Source: Rotaria sordida (lineage: Eukaryota > Rotifera > Eurotatoria > Philodinida > Philodinidae). From it: a stretch of 64,000 nucleotides of DNA. Location of the stretch: contig CAJNOL010000144.1 of the NCBI GenBank assembly GCA_905250125.1, forward strand, positions 158,079 to 222,078. Direction: 5' to 3'. The notes under the pieces were generated by a model. It searched no databases and was not told where the DNA came from. It saw nothing but the letters and a program-made list of their open reading frames with translations. Shown here in pieces: positions 37,679 through 50,310 of this stretch. Position 1 is the stretch's first letter. Every line of letters begins with the position of its first letter. A program made the position numbers and the translations under genes.

Positions 37679-40600
37679 TCAAGCTGAATAAGTGGTACCA
37701 TCCGAAGTTGTAATCGATGTAGCCGTTGATGTTGGTGTTGCATAGGTAAATAATGGTGATTCTGGACTAGTTGGTGTTGATGATAATTGTGGAATTGATG
37801 TTAATGGTGGTGTAAGAATAAATGGAAATGGAAAATTTCCTTGTGGATGTGCATGAAAATATTGTTGAGCTTGACCAGGATTATTTGTTGTTGTAAAAAC
37901 TAATGGTTGTTGAGCAAATTGTGGATTACCAGCTGGATGTGCAGCAACTAATGGATGTGGTAAAAGTGTTGCTGGTTGAAATATTGGACCACCAGGATGA
38001 AAACCAAATGCTGTTGGAGCAAATGGAATCTATTTCAAAATTTTTAAATTCAATACATTTATTTATTTATTTATTTATTAATATTTATTTATTTAATATA
38101 CAAAATAAAAGACAAAATAATTATTCGCAGAATAGGACACGTGCAGCTGAATCTAACTTGACTTGTAGTTTGTTTTAGCAAAAAAAAACATAATAAATTT
38201 TAAATCAACATGCATTTTTTACTTTCTTATATCAAATTTCTATTTATATAAATCGAAATCATTGTTTGAAAGAGAAAAGCGATGAGAAATTTCGGTTCTT
38301 ATATGATCAATACCCAATTATCTGGCATTATTATAGAAGAAGCTTTAAGAGAAATAAAATTCAAAGTATTACTCATGAAAATCATATTAGAGAATACATT
38401 TAAACAATTAAATCATTAAATAACAAATTTTCTTTTTTTGTTTTGATTTTCTTACTCCTCACACAGGTGTAGGACACTGAAAATAAGTTTATGTTGTATT
38501 TCGATTTGTTTGTTCATTATAAAGAATAAAAAAAAAAAGCCCTTGGAGAATATTACCTCTTCAGGCTGATTCGGCTGCTGCTGCAGAGTTTGTTGTTCTG
38601 GTAAAATAAACTGAGAATGATTGGAATCGATCATCATTATCGATGGAGCGGTGGTACTAGCAGCAGAGCCGTACAGCGCATCGTATGTCTCTTTGTAGAG
38701 ATCTTCGAGACATTTCTCCTACGATGAAAATTACAACAAAAAAAAACAAATATCAACTTAGCCATGCGTAGCATTAAATCACACAATATAAAACACATGC
38801 AAAATTTATATTTATGTTTTCTTTTTAATAGAAATAAAAAAAAATAACATACGTCTGTTCGACGTGACGTTGGTCGAAGAATTGTATAATAAGCACCACG
38901 ATGATGAACAACAGTTGGAGGTGGTTGACTTGGACGAGAAGATGTTGATAGAACACCGGTAGGTGCTGAAGGTACATTTCGATTTATTGTTGGAGGACTT
39001 GTATTACCATTTGTTGATAAACGACCGGTAGCATTTATACATCGACGAATATTTCTATTATGATATACATATCAAATATGTTTTTATACTCATATTAGAT
39101 TTGTTTTTTTTTCCTTGAATTATTTCTTTACAATTAATATAAGTAAGAACACGATTAAGTCTATGAATAATGTTTTCATCGAATTAATTTCTTTTACTAT
39201 TGCTTATTGTAGAAATCTTATCTCTTTATCGACATAATTAGTCTTAATAATAGTTTTGGAAAGTGTATCTCTAATTATGATGTTTTAGTATAGTACAACA
39301 TCTAGTAATGAATACTATCTATTATATCGAAATAGAAACTATCAGTGATGTATTATGTCTTTATATATATATATATATATATTTATATAATTATATCAAA
39401 GACATTTACATTTGAAATATGACTTCCAATCAATCTGTGATAATAATCATGTTGTTTATCGTGCCTTAACCACTACTATAAAGATAATATTAGTCTTCAG
39501 GAGTCTTTTATCGGATGAAATTACAAATGAAATTTCGTATTGAGAGACAACCGAAATTTATCTTCTTATATCGTAGAATTCATTCGAGCTACACGAGAAA
39601 AATCATTCGCGTCACTCTCGACTAAATTATTTGCCATTAGGGATATGCAATTTCAGTAAACTATTCATCGAAAACTCACACTGACTCGGTATTCACTGAT
39701 TTACCTGACATATTCATACTGTATGAATGGGTTAATATTTCAGTGAATACCGATCCAATGCAGGCAGTAGACTCACTGTTAGTATTTTCATCGAAATTGT
39801 ACATCCCTAATTGAGATACCAACTTTATCAAAATATGTCCTTTTCGTAGCGATGTTTTCTAATGTTTCAGTGAACACCAGTGCTAGTGTGTCATTGTGCA
39901 CTAACAACACTAAGTCAGTGACATCGAAGGTCAATAAAATGAAATTCAACACATCTATTTGCTGTCATTTCAATTAGTTCTTTCCGTTGTATATATGAAA
40001 ACTAATTGTGAAAGATAAAATTGATATTTTTCTTTTGTATTTCATCAAAGCGAGAATTTTACATTGAAATTAAAACTTTTGATAATTCATTCATTTGATT
40101 TGTGTGTCTTCTTTTTTTTTAATAATTAATAATGAAAATCTTACTTTTGTTGGAGAACATTGACAGCAGATGACATAACTGGTGTTCCATTAGTTACTGG
40201 TGTAGCTAATGATGTACTTGGAATTGTTATATATGGAATAGCTGTTAAATGTGGTGTAAAATCGAATGTTGTTGTCCCGGGACCAACAGCACCAGCTGGT
40301 AAACCAAACTAAAATAATTTATTTAAATATTCAAATGAAGATAATTAAGAGAAGAAAAAAAACCAAGATTACTGGTAAATTCGTAGCAATAGTCGATGGA
40401 CTAACACCACGTGTAAATCTAAAATATTGATTTTTATCAACTGGTTTTGCTAATGTAACTTCAACAATTGAACCATCAATTTCTCGACCTAATTAAAAAC
40501 AAAGAAAAAAAAAACATTATAAAAAAAAAAAAAAAGAATGTACCATTCATAAGATTCATTGCATGTAAAGCATCATCACGTTCTTTAAAATGAACAAATG

Positions 40601-40745
40601 CATAATCTTTTAATTTTTTAACACGTTCAACAGAATTTGATTTAAAACGTTGAAAAATTTCTTTAATTTGTTCTTCTGTTGTATTCATCATTAAATTTCT
40701 AACATAAAGTACTCGAACCTAAATATTCAAATAAAACATTTATTC

Positions 40746-40776
<31 letters not shown>

Positions 40777-42456
40777 CATCAAATATTTATTTAATTACAG
40801 TTGACATAACATCTTCATCAACTTCTGTTTCAGGTTCTGCCCAATCAACAGCAATTTGATGTCCCCATAATTGAATTTTTCCAGGTAATAATTTTCTTCT
40901 AGCCATAGCTGCTGATCGATGACTTTCATATTCAACAAAAGCAAAACCACGATTTTTTGTTTTATCATGTGCACTTGGATAAACAATAACATCAACAACA
41001 CCTTCAGTTACTTTACACATTTCATCAAGAATTTCTTCACGTTTTTTTGTTTTTGGTATTCCACCAACAAATAATCGACAATTATCAACAGATTGACATA
41101 CACCTATTAAACGACTAGGACGAATTTCATAATTATTTAATTCTTTAACAGAACGTTTTGCATTATCACGACATGTATATGTTATAAATGCATAACCACG
41201 ATTAAAACCTGAAAAATCCATCATTAAACGCATTTCATAAATTTGTCCACAACGTTCAAATAATGGAAATAATTCAGATTCAAAACAATCACGAGGTAAT
41301 TTACCAACAAATACTTCACAACCACGACCAGGTGGATGACGAGTTGTTGGCCAATCTAAAATATTTTTTTAAAAATTTTATCCAATCAATAACTTTATAA
41401 GTAACTCTTCAGAAAAAAAAACAAGTCTTAAATATCGAGCTGTTGGTATAGCACACATTATACCGTACGATCTACCGACAATTTTTATTCGATTTGAATC
41501 CCATGTAGAGTTTGCCGGATCGAAAATTTTCGGGTCCGGACTCGGTCAAACTATACATGGATACTCTCAATGAAATTTTCTAAAGAGAATTGGAGAGTCA
41601 TCTCAAAGATACAAGATACTTTTTCCCAGTTTTTTATATTCGATGACTAGCGTGCACCTTCCATTAGGGCCCGTCGGATCGGGTTCGAAAATTTTGAATC
41701 TGACGAACTCTAATTATGTGAGTATTCATTGTCAACAAAAGAATAATTAATTCATAAAAAGACTCATTTCAGCAAGATCGAAACAATATTAATTAAAATT
41801 CTTTCTCATATTAAGTTATCAACTAATTATATGCTCAATTGAGATTTATAAAATAAATGATATATCAATAAAAAATTTATCAAAAAAAATGATTATCTAA
41901 TGAAGATTATCTTCTCTTATTTTTCATCATAAAAAAATTTTGCTTTTTCAAATTGAAACTTTCATTAGTAATGAATCATTATTATCTAATATAGATGATT
42001 CCTATCAAACAAAAAACAATAAGTTAATTGTAATGTAATTTGATCAGATTCTATGAAAATAAATATATACTTTAAAACTTATTCTTGTTTTTTCTTCATA
42101 GTAAAAAAATGTCAATGTAATGATAATTTATCTTAGAATAGAAGTTGTAAGAGAAAAAAAAAGAAGTTGATATTTTGAAATAGATGTGAATAATCGATAA
42201 ATGAATATCTACCTGGTGGTGGTCCAGTTTTTCGTTGTCCATTTTCTTGTCTTACAGGATAACCATTATCAGCATTAATACTTGTAATAACTTCATTTGG
42301 ATGTGTACCAATTATATTTGATGGTGAAACTTGAGGAAATGATATAAATGATTCTTCATTTGAATTATTTTTATGATTTGAATCAATAATTGAATCTTCT
42401 TGAGATAATTCTTGATCAATATGTGATGATGAAACGTTATTTGATTCAAGCTCCAT
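37679..42456 (-). CDS. RBM47/A1CF/RBM46-type RNA-binding protein, three RRMs
   Basis: Nine coding exons, minus strand: 42456-42213, 41355-40799, 40718-40544, 40488-40373, 40308-40145, 39054-38853, 38718-38557, 38476-38465 and 38029-37679. The total is 1983 nt, 660 residues, all phases consistent. A disordered acidic N-terminus leads to [12 protein letters not shown] and [16 protein letters not shown], typical of this family. RRM1: EVFVGKL (95-101) and RGYAFITY (134-141). RRM2: RLFVGGI (175-181) and RGFAFVEY (217-224). RRM3: VLYVRNL (270-276) and KDYAFVHF (304-311). Near-identical family words include [20 protein letters not shown] and [16 protein letters not shown]. After RRM3 comes [18 protein letters not shown], then a long Pro/Thr-rich tail. 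Relatives are APOBEC1 complementation factor, RBM46 and RBM47, nuclear and cytoplasmic regulators of RNA editing, splicing and stability. I see no dsRNA-binding domain like that of A1CF. Confidence 0.92.
38465..38476 (-). other. 12-nt micro-exon (CPTP) in the RNA-binding gene
   Basis: The sequence TGTCCTACACCT lies between a CTTATTTTCAG acceptor and a GTGTGAGG donor. It is phase 0 on both sides, so it adds or removes exactly four residues. If the donor is not used, the frame reads CPTPV and stops at TGA, which would make a shorter isoform lacking the last 116 residues. Confidence 0.55.
39637..39810. mobile_element. Small inverted-repeat element in intron (174 bp)
   Basis: Left end TTAGGGATATGCAATTTC, right end GAAATTGTACATCCCTAA. 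A second inner inverted pair is CGGTATTCACTGA / TCAGTGAATACCG. The TAGGGATGTAC-like ends resemble small hAT-type elements. Flanking 8-mers match only in part. It lies in the fifth intron of the RNA-binding gene. Confidence 0.6.
41505..41712. mobile_element. Small inverted-repeat element in intron (208 bp)
   Basis: Left end TAGAGTTTGCCGGATCGAAA; right end is the imperfect reverse complement (GATCGGGTTCGAAAATTTTG ... GAACTCTA). GC-richer than its surroundings. TA lies at both ends and may be the target duplication. It lies in the first coding intron of the RNA-binding gene. Confidence 0.55.
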
Positions 42457-43649
42457 GGATTACAATGACGACAAACTAGAAACATATATCAGATTAGAAG
42501 TTTCAAAAAAAAACATAGAAACCATCTGCTCTTGCCTTTTCTTCTTTTTTTTTTTTTTTTTTTTGTTTCTTTTTCAATTCTTTCTCAATAGAAAAAAAAT
42601 ATCAGAGAAGGATTATAAATCAAAGAGAAAAGGCAGTAAAACAAAAGGAAAGGTGCTCTCACTGTCTTTCTCTCTTAAATAAATTTTTTTTTTCGTATGC
42701 CGACATCGACAGATATAGATAAGGTACTTCTCTTCTATTCAATAATGATAAAACTAACTTCAAACATGTATATATATATATATATAGATGATGACATAGA
42801 GCAAACAAAACAATGGCGACCATTCCGAAAGCAATTCTCTTTTCTTTTCGACCGATCTTCAATTTCGATGATAAGACAACACACAAAAAAAAAAACTAAA
42901 TTTGAAAGAGAAAGACAAATCGACGATGAAATCAAAAATCATATTTCAATCGATTAATCTATTAAAAAACGAATGAGAAATGTATGTTCGATGCCATAAA
43001 CACCTGTTTCTTTCTCATATCATTTATCAATATTAATCCCGATATCATTCATTATTTTCATTTAGAAAATTAAAAAAAATTAATTAAACAATATAAAATG
43101 AAAAAGAAAACTTACTTGGAACAAAAACAAAACACTAATAAATCAAATGAATATTTAATTTTGGAAAATCGAATTTTGAATCACAATTATAAAAAAAAGA
43201 GAAAATTAAGAAACAATCTTCATCTCACATCCGCCGTTGTTTAACGGTCGGTATGTGGTGTTGGTCTAATCTTCTATCGACGATGAATGTGTGTGTGTGT
43301 GTGTATGTGTCTGTGTGTGCACAAATAAGAGAGCTTTTATCTTTCTCTTTCTCCCAAGCACGTGTAGTTGATCTCTTATTTCACAAGCAGTGACTATCTC
43401 TTCTATATAGAACACCAAGTCAACATAACAAATCATTTTCTATATTGACATTTTCATTTATACACTTATGAATTATAAAAATTTTCAAAATTCACTTCAT
43501 TTTATTATCTATATTTCAAAAACAAAAAAAAAATTTTGAATTTTATTTTATTTCTTTTGTTTCAATTTAATTGAAAAACAAATGGAAAAATTTAATTGTG
43601 ATTCATTGTTTTATTTTATTCCACGTGTTTGTTAAATAAATAAAACAAA

Positions 43650-43681
<32 letters not shown>

Positions 43682-45579
43682 GAAATGGGTTAAAAGTCTA
43701 ATGAAAAGACAGGAAATCAAAAGATACAAGTCACCGGAAATTATTCTTTTATTCACTTATAATTTGCAATAAATTAATATTAGGGTGTGACGATTTCTCT
43801 TGGCACAAATCGCGTGAAACATAGATTAAACAAATCAAATTGTTACAATGTTCATTTTGTCTTTTAATAATCATTCTATCTTGTATTTTCTTAGTTTCTT
43901 TATTCGGAGTAAATCATTTTTAGTATTGTGTATGCTCTGTATATATGTTAAAACAACAAATTTTTTATTTCCGTTGACCTTCTAAACTGGATTAATATGT
44001 GAAAGTTGATTTGTTTATATTCACACTTACTAGTTCGATCGGTGAATAGTAACACGTTGTCGATAAAAATGAACAAGAATGGCGATTCTCTCTTATGTTT
44101 ACTATCAATTGTCATTTTCTTTTCCTTTTCTATTTATGTGAAAATCAGATGAATTCATTTATTATTATTCGTCACGTATTATTCCATGTCAGAAGAAAGA
44201 AAAATCAATCGTTCATTACACTTAAATTGAATTTAGTAAAAACAAAAAAAAAAATAACGACAATTAAAATATCTTCTTAATTAAATTGATCGAGTTTTCT
44301 CTGATTTTAAAAAATAAACTAAAATAAATTTGATATTTTTGTTTTATTTGCATAGAAGACATATTTGAATCCAACGAAAAGATTTTTGTCTGTATACTTT
44401 TAATGTAATCACTTTTTGCCTTCGGAGTAAAGAAAAGGTGATATTTGCACAGATTGTTAACCAATGCTGTCTGAAAGGGTTATTTTATCCTCGATTTCAT
44501 CAAGTAAAGGTTGTATAAGGATTGATAAAATAGGGATTTTAACATGTCTACAATTTCTAATAATCATATCAACAGATCGAAATTTGAAAATTGTCAATAT
44601 GCAACTTAGTTAAAATTCTTATTAGAACAGGATTCATATGAACAAAACAGAAGGAAGTTTTTATTTGTATCATCTTGTCTAATTTCAAATTCCGTTGTTT
44701 GAAATCATTTGAAATGATGTTCTTTCTTTCTAATAGGAATCATAATTATTACAAGGATAGATGATCATCATCATCATTTTCCTTTTATTCGCTATTGTTA
44801 TAGTCTCACACCTCTCAATTCTAAGAATCATTTAATAATTGATTTTGCCAATGGAATAATAATTGAGTTAAATGAATAATGACATAATTAATAGCAATAA
44901 TTAAATCAATAGTTGATAAATCAAGCACGATAATAGCATTTATTTTGATAGATTTTTATAAATAAATAGTAGTACATTGATAAAGAGATATCAATAAAAA
45001 AAAAGTATTCTGATTTTTCTATATGAATGAATACATGAAATATAGAAATTATTTTATAAATGAACATCTCAATCAGAGCTTTAATCTTATGATCTTGTTT
45101 ATTTTATTTATGTTTAAAAAAAAATAATTTAGTTCAAATGTTCTATTATAAGAAAACTTTCCTATGGATGTTATGTTGTCAGATAGCTTGAAAAATTTTC
45201 TTTCTTACAATGATTAACAGATGTCTTCAGTTATATTCAACCTATAATTTCCATAATGTGGATCAATCATATATTTTGTTCTATCTTTAGAAGAAAGATC
45301 GTTCTATTTTGCTTGTATTTTTCTCATATATCAAAAGAGAACTTGAATTGACCTACATTAGTGGAATTATAGATTGAATCCAAATCGAAATAATTTATGG
45401 AAATATTGATCTCAATTATAGATGTTTTATTCGACAAAATAAGCTATTACAAAAATATTCATATGTATACATTTGAAATAATTTATTTAAAATAAATCAA
45501 ATCGAAACGAAGATAAATATTAATTACCAAAAAACAAACTAAACAAATATATATTTATATGATTATCTATTTCTATATA
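42457..45579. other. Intergenic region
   Basis: Between the start of the RNA-binding gene and the 3' end of TMEM222. Contains T/A homopolymers, a TG run near 43288 and a GAA run at 43660-43684. A minus-strand 5' UTR donor (AG|GTAAGT-like reading near 43115) may belong to the RNA-binding gene. No other gene is supported. Confidence 0.45.
43660..43684. repeat. (GAA)n microsatellite
   Basis: About eight GAA units after an A run. Confidence 0.9.
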
Positions 45580-46308
45580 TTATTTTGGTGCTTTGAAGAA
45601 GACAGTAAGACCAATAATAATAGACATTAGTATGAGAAATGGCAACCAAGTAAGAAGAAGTCCGACAAAACTAAATAGGATAATTTTTAAAAAAATGATA
45701 ATGAACATTGATACGTTAATATACCTGACAAATTTTCCACGAAAAAACATCCAAAAACAAAGTGAAATCATATTATGAGAATATTTTCGATTATAATTCA
45801 TTGTATTTAATGCCAAAGCTACATGTGAATGACAATTATCACAACATAAATTATGCTAAATAAGAAAAACAAATAATTAAAGAAAAAAAAATTTAAAAAA
45901 AATATTATTTGAATAACCATTCGTTTTTTATATTCATCGGATGCTTGTTCAACAGCTTTGTCCCAAATATTTTGTACATTGTTTGTACCTAATGTTGTTG
46001 GAATACGATTAAGATCAAGTTGTAAATATCTTGTTGGTCGACCAAATGCCATATCATCTTCCTGCACATAGATCATTTTTTTAAAATAATTTATTAAGAA
46101 ATATTTTTCTTAAACTTACTGATACGTAATAAGGTCCTGCAAAATCTCGAATAACTCCATCAGTACGTGCGATACCCATATGACCAATAAACGGAAAAAG
46201 CCATGTAAGAAGTGGAATCGGTGTCCAAACAATACAATGAGGATATCTCATACGAGCAGTATCAATTCGATCAGTAAAACCACTTGACATAAAATTATCG
46301 TCGTTCAT
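45580..46308 (-). CDS. TMEM222 (DUF778 family) membrane protein
   Basis: Four exons, minus strand: 46308-46120, 46061-45918, 45855-45725 and 45670-45580. Introns are 54-62 bp; the total is 555 nt, 184 residues. The match to animal TMEM222 is very close by eye: [71 protein letters not shown] and a final [20 protein letters not shown] helix. Three hydrophobic segments and the conserved HNLCCDNCH cluster are present. The family is widespread in eukaryotes with no settled biochemistry. The His/Cys and Asp pattern has led to suggestions of an enzyme-like core (from memory). Length is close to the usual size, slightly short at the N-terminus. The start ATG is the first in frame. Confidence 0.94.
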
Positions 46309-47831
46309 TTCTCTTTATTTTTATTTTATATGATCTTGAATGAAAACAAAAAAATAGTTCGTAGATTAGTTCATTTCTATTCATTATACTCAGGACTGGT
46401 CCAAGCTAATCAATATCGAAACTATATAAAGACTTTTTTTCAAAGAGATCGTATGAAAAGCTTTCGGCTTCGCTAGGAAAAAAAAACCAAAGTTTTATTG
46501 ATAGTTCGAGGGTGTAGGAGGTGTCACATGGCTGGTTTTATTCATAAACAAATACAACTAACGATTATCAATCGATGATAAAACATTATAAGATTATGTA
46601 AAATTTAACAAATCATAAAAAGAAATCATTATCTCAATTTGAAAGTTTCTTTTTGACGAAAATTATTTGCTATGAGAATTCATTTAGAACTAAGTCGAAG
46701 ACTTCCTTTTTTTAGATAGTTTATGACTAAAATAGATGTCGTTAATTTTCGTGATTCGCTTATTATCGTATAACAAATATTCATATCATGCCAAAAGTCT
46801 TCTTGCCTAAACTCTTATCTTCATACAGTGATAAGAAAAAAGGAACATCGGGTACCCGTAATATACCGTTAAATAATATCCGATCGAATATATACTATAT
46901 TAATTTGAATAAAATAAAAATCGTTTTTTTTCTATAGAACAATAAAAAATGAAATATGTTATGCTGCTTAGGTTAACCTTATGCTCACGATGGCATAGAA
47001 TATTCGTCTCGTCAAATAGCGTCAAAGAACGGTTAGATGCATTTTATTTTATGCCGAATACTTTGATCAGTCTAGTGATCGTTGTAAGAAACGAGAGAGT
47101 TCAATGATTTGAAAATTTGTACTTTTCCATTCTACAAAAGAAGAAGATATGTACAGATATTTCTAACGACATTTATAATTTAGACACAAAAAACATCTTT
47201 AGTATCTAGTTAGTTATATAATCAATGTATATGTTTTATTGTCAATTAGTATTGCTTTCGATTTCTAATACGATAAGATTTACAAAAAAGAAAAACTAAC
47301 ATGCATGATATATGTCATATCTCATTTAATCGCTCGAAACTCATTGCAAGACGTAGCTAATAGTTTATGATCTCTTGTGTTCGAATCTATCAATCGTTTC
47401 TAATGTTAGAAAACAAGAATATTAAATGATGACTAGTATTATAGATTATTTTGCTTTACATTGGGATTAAGTTTGTGTTTGTTTTTTAATGTATTCAATG
47501 CTGCATTCATCGTATTTGACGAAGTTTTCTTTCTGAATATGAATTGTATTGATTTTTTTTTCATGTTTATGCCACAATCTATGCAGTAGAACTAGAACAT
47601 AGAAATATGTTGAAGTTAAATATTGATAAATAGTAAACGCTTAATGCTATTGTTTTATTGGTAACCCAGGTCCAATGAAGTGGCTTTGTAAACGGCCTGA
47701 AACGGCGATTAACGATGTAAAACGTCGATAAACGGCGCCGTAATCTGTCATACCAGATTACGGAAACAAAATCGGGAGAAACGACGGCCATTTTCTAGCG
47801 ATAGAAACGGCTCGTAATACGGTACGACGGA
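46309..47831. other. Intergenic region
   Basis: AT-rich, no gene supported until the CpG-rich patch near 47680. A possible T-arm-like stretch near 47378 does not fold into a tRNA. Confidence 0.5.
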
Positions 47832-47900
47832 TTACGGTGAAATAAGGCCAAAATCAATGCGGTAATTCGCTGTATTATAGCCGTTTCCAACGGCTGGAAT
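47680..47900. other. CpG-rich patch with AACGG repeats
   Basis: Clearly richer in G+C and CpG than the rest of the window. AACGG(C) words recur at least eight times, and CCGTAATCTG-type inverted words are present. It overlaps the end of the zinc-knuckle-like ORF. It may be part of a mobile element or horizontally acquired DNA. Confidence 0.5.
47738..47763. repeat. Perfect 10-bp hairpin
   Basis: CCGTAATCTG, six-base loop TCATAC, then CAGATTACGG: a perfect stem inside the CpG-rich patch. Its function is unknown. It is not followed by a T run, and eukaryotic genes do not use such terminators. Confidence 0.7.
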
Positions 47901-48168
47901 GATCCTCCTGGGAAGAGCATAATGGTCAGATTGGATGAGTTTATCACATACATCGCAGTTATCACCTAATAGAAGCTTTATTAAAACACCGTCTAGAATA
48001 AAAATATTTTAGCATTACTATCTGTTATAATTTTCGATTACCTTTATCAGACAGATTTAAACGTTTTTTAAATTCATCAAATTGATCGGAACATCGTTTA
48101 CACATATGTCGACGAGTACCATCCATTTAGACTTTCGTATTACACGTGATACAATTGGATTCACTCAT
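47832..48168 (-). pseudogene. Small zinc-knuckle-like ORF, possibly broken
   Basis: The minus strand opens with ATG at 48168 (MSESNCITCNTKV) and meets TAA after 13 codons; the next codon is ATG (MDGTRRHMCKRCSDQFDEFK). A 49-bp intron (47993-48041, GT-AG) then joins in frame to DGVLIKLLLGDNCDVCDK and runs to a stop at 47832. From the second ATG the product is 81 residues. Three CxxC pairs (CITC, CKRC, CDVC) would form a zinc-binding module, but the first pair is cut off by the stop. Either the gene is a pseudogene, or the short first ORF is upstream and the second ATG is used. I do not recognise the family. The last codons lie in the CpG-rich patch. Confidence 0.38.
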
Positions 48169-50310
48169 ATTTAGATATTGTGAACGGAGAAACCAAAAAT
48201 AACCGTGCCAAGTATGTTTCTTTGAATTCGAACAAAGTCTAAACAGTAACAATAATATATATATATAAGAACGTAAATAACAAAAGATAGAAGACAAATA
48301 GTCAAGAACACGATATCGACTAAGAGAACGAAAGAAATAGATATGTATGCAATAGTAGAATAAGAAATTCATCAGTTAATCAAAAATTCGATTGACCTTA
48401 GTTGCATATTTAGAAATCTTTGTTTGGAATGCTGAGTCTTGAAATAGAAATTTTACTAGATATTTTCAACATAAGGCTATGGTCATGTGGAAAAATCAAT
48501 TTTCGGCTTCAAAGTTCACAGGTGCAAAGTTCTCAACGAGATTTGTTAATTGTACAAGCTTTAGCTCGACTAGTATTTCTTTTCTCGAGATACAAATTTT
48601 GCTTTTTTACATGAGAGAATTTCAAATATTTAACATATGAAAAAATGCGAGATGGTAGAAAAGCTAAAACTTGCACTATGAACTAATCTCATTAAGAACT
48701 TTGTTCATGCAAAGTTTGAAGCCGATTTTCTACATAATCATAACTTTTTGTTTAAAAAGTTGAGTAAAGTTTCAATATAATGAAGACGAAGATTTGGAAA
48801 ATCAAAGCATTCTAGACTTTTCCGTTACTGATCAGATGAGCATTGCCTAGATCGAAGAGCGATTTGATATATGGAGGTTTCTTCGTCAGTTTATGATCAG
48901 TTTGTTCGAATGACATTGGACTATTATGATAGTTCCTAATGAGTTTGGTCATATGCTTCGATTGAATGTAGTTGTGTATTCTGAGGAAACAGAAAGCACA
49001 TTTTAATTTCAAGATGATGAAAACTATGATAAATAATTCCGAAATCATTGAGAAAAGCACAAATAATATTATCAAAAATACTCGCACTATTTTAAAAGTT
49101 TTTCATACTATATATATATATAATCAATCTAAGCTAGAAATGTTTGAAAATAAGTTTTTGGTCCTGATCTAAATGAAACTATTTGAGAATTAATTTGATG
49201 ATCATCTCTCTTCAATCAAATACTGATTTGTTAGATAATTCGTTTAGAATCATAGAATATTTGACTCTCATCTTTCGTTTCGATGGAAACAAATTTTTAT
49301 CTTGTAGTCGTGCATGTCCTATCTCTACAACGTCTTTTTTTCGTGGTCTCAGGCTAAATTTGGTCTCGCACATGTCTAATATTTTCTAGCATCCTCATAT
49401 AAAAACTGTTATAAAAATTAAAAAAAGGGTTTGTCTTAAAATTAAAATAAAAAAGACTCGTTTAATTACTTTCAGAATTGTTCTCATTTTTATCTAATTG
49501 AAAATCAAATGCGTCAAGAATACTTGATATTGTTTTTGTTAAATATCGTTTTTTTACTCATAAACGTCGATAATTTCGTACATGAATTATATTAAGAAAA
49601 AAGTCAATTTCAATGTCATTAATAATTACCTAAACGTCTTAAATAATTGAAATTGTCATCATCTATATTAATATCAATAATTAATCATAAAAGACGAATA
49701 AGGATGTGGGTGTGGGTGTGGGTGTGGAATGAGGATGTAGATTCATCTTAACGCCACTCACACCCACACTCACACCCAAATAGCATCTAAAATTCCAGTT
49801 ACAATCGCTCTTTGAAGTCTTCAATCACTTTGAAAAATTATAGTTTTTAAACTAGAAAATTATTGAATTGCTTTTTCTTTAAGACAATAATATTTTTTGT
49901 CTGTTGAGTACATTGCTTTACTATAATAAAATTTCGTAAAGATATCGTTTGAAGGTTTACATAACACGTGTTTTGTATTTTTCAAGACTCACTTACACTT
50001 TATAAGCAATGCCTAAAGTATACTCTACTCATGTGTCACCTATTTCGGAGAATTTTTTATGGTTGACGACAACGTTCTGTTTAATTCAATGTGTTTTAAG
50101 TCATCGAAAAATATTTGTTTTGTTGATCAACATTCTTTCTTTTCCTTATCATTTTCTCTGAATAAAAACAAAAAGAAATTACAACTATTCTTTGATAACG
50201 AACAACAAGAAAAAGAATTATTCAGATAAAAATCAACAGAATACTGTTACTTATTTAAAGAGAAAACTGTTTTTTTTTTCGTTGTTTCGAAACGATCGAA
50301 AAGTTAATGT
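48169..50310. other. Intergenic region
   Basis: No gene supported. The minus-strand frame 49087-48812 has one hydrophobic N-terminal helix but no other evidence. Telomere-like repeats occur at 49705-49777. Confidence 0.5.
49705..49777. repeat. Interstitial telomere-like TGTGGG repeats, inverted pair
   Basis: Three perfect TGTGGG hexamers plus a partial one (49705-49727) are followed after about 26 bases by the C-rich strand motif in degenerate form (CCACTCACACCCACACTCAC, about 49754-49777). TGTGGG is, as I recall, the bdelloid telomere unit. The two halves could form a hairpin. Confidence 0.6.

Noticed and set aside
47335..47400. Possible tRNA (GTTCGAATC-like T-arm)
   Set aside because: No matching acceptor stem, D-arm or anticodon stem could be drawn.
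48812..49087. 91-residue minus-strand frame with an N-terminal hydrophobic stretch
   Set aside because: AT-rich DNA readily encodes hydrophobic runs; no conserved pattern, no neighbouring exons.
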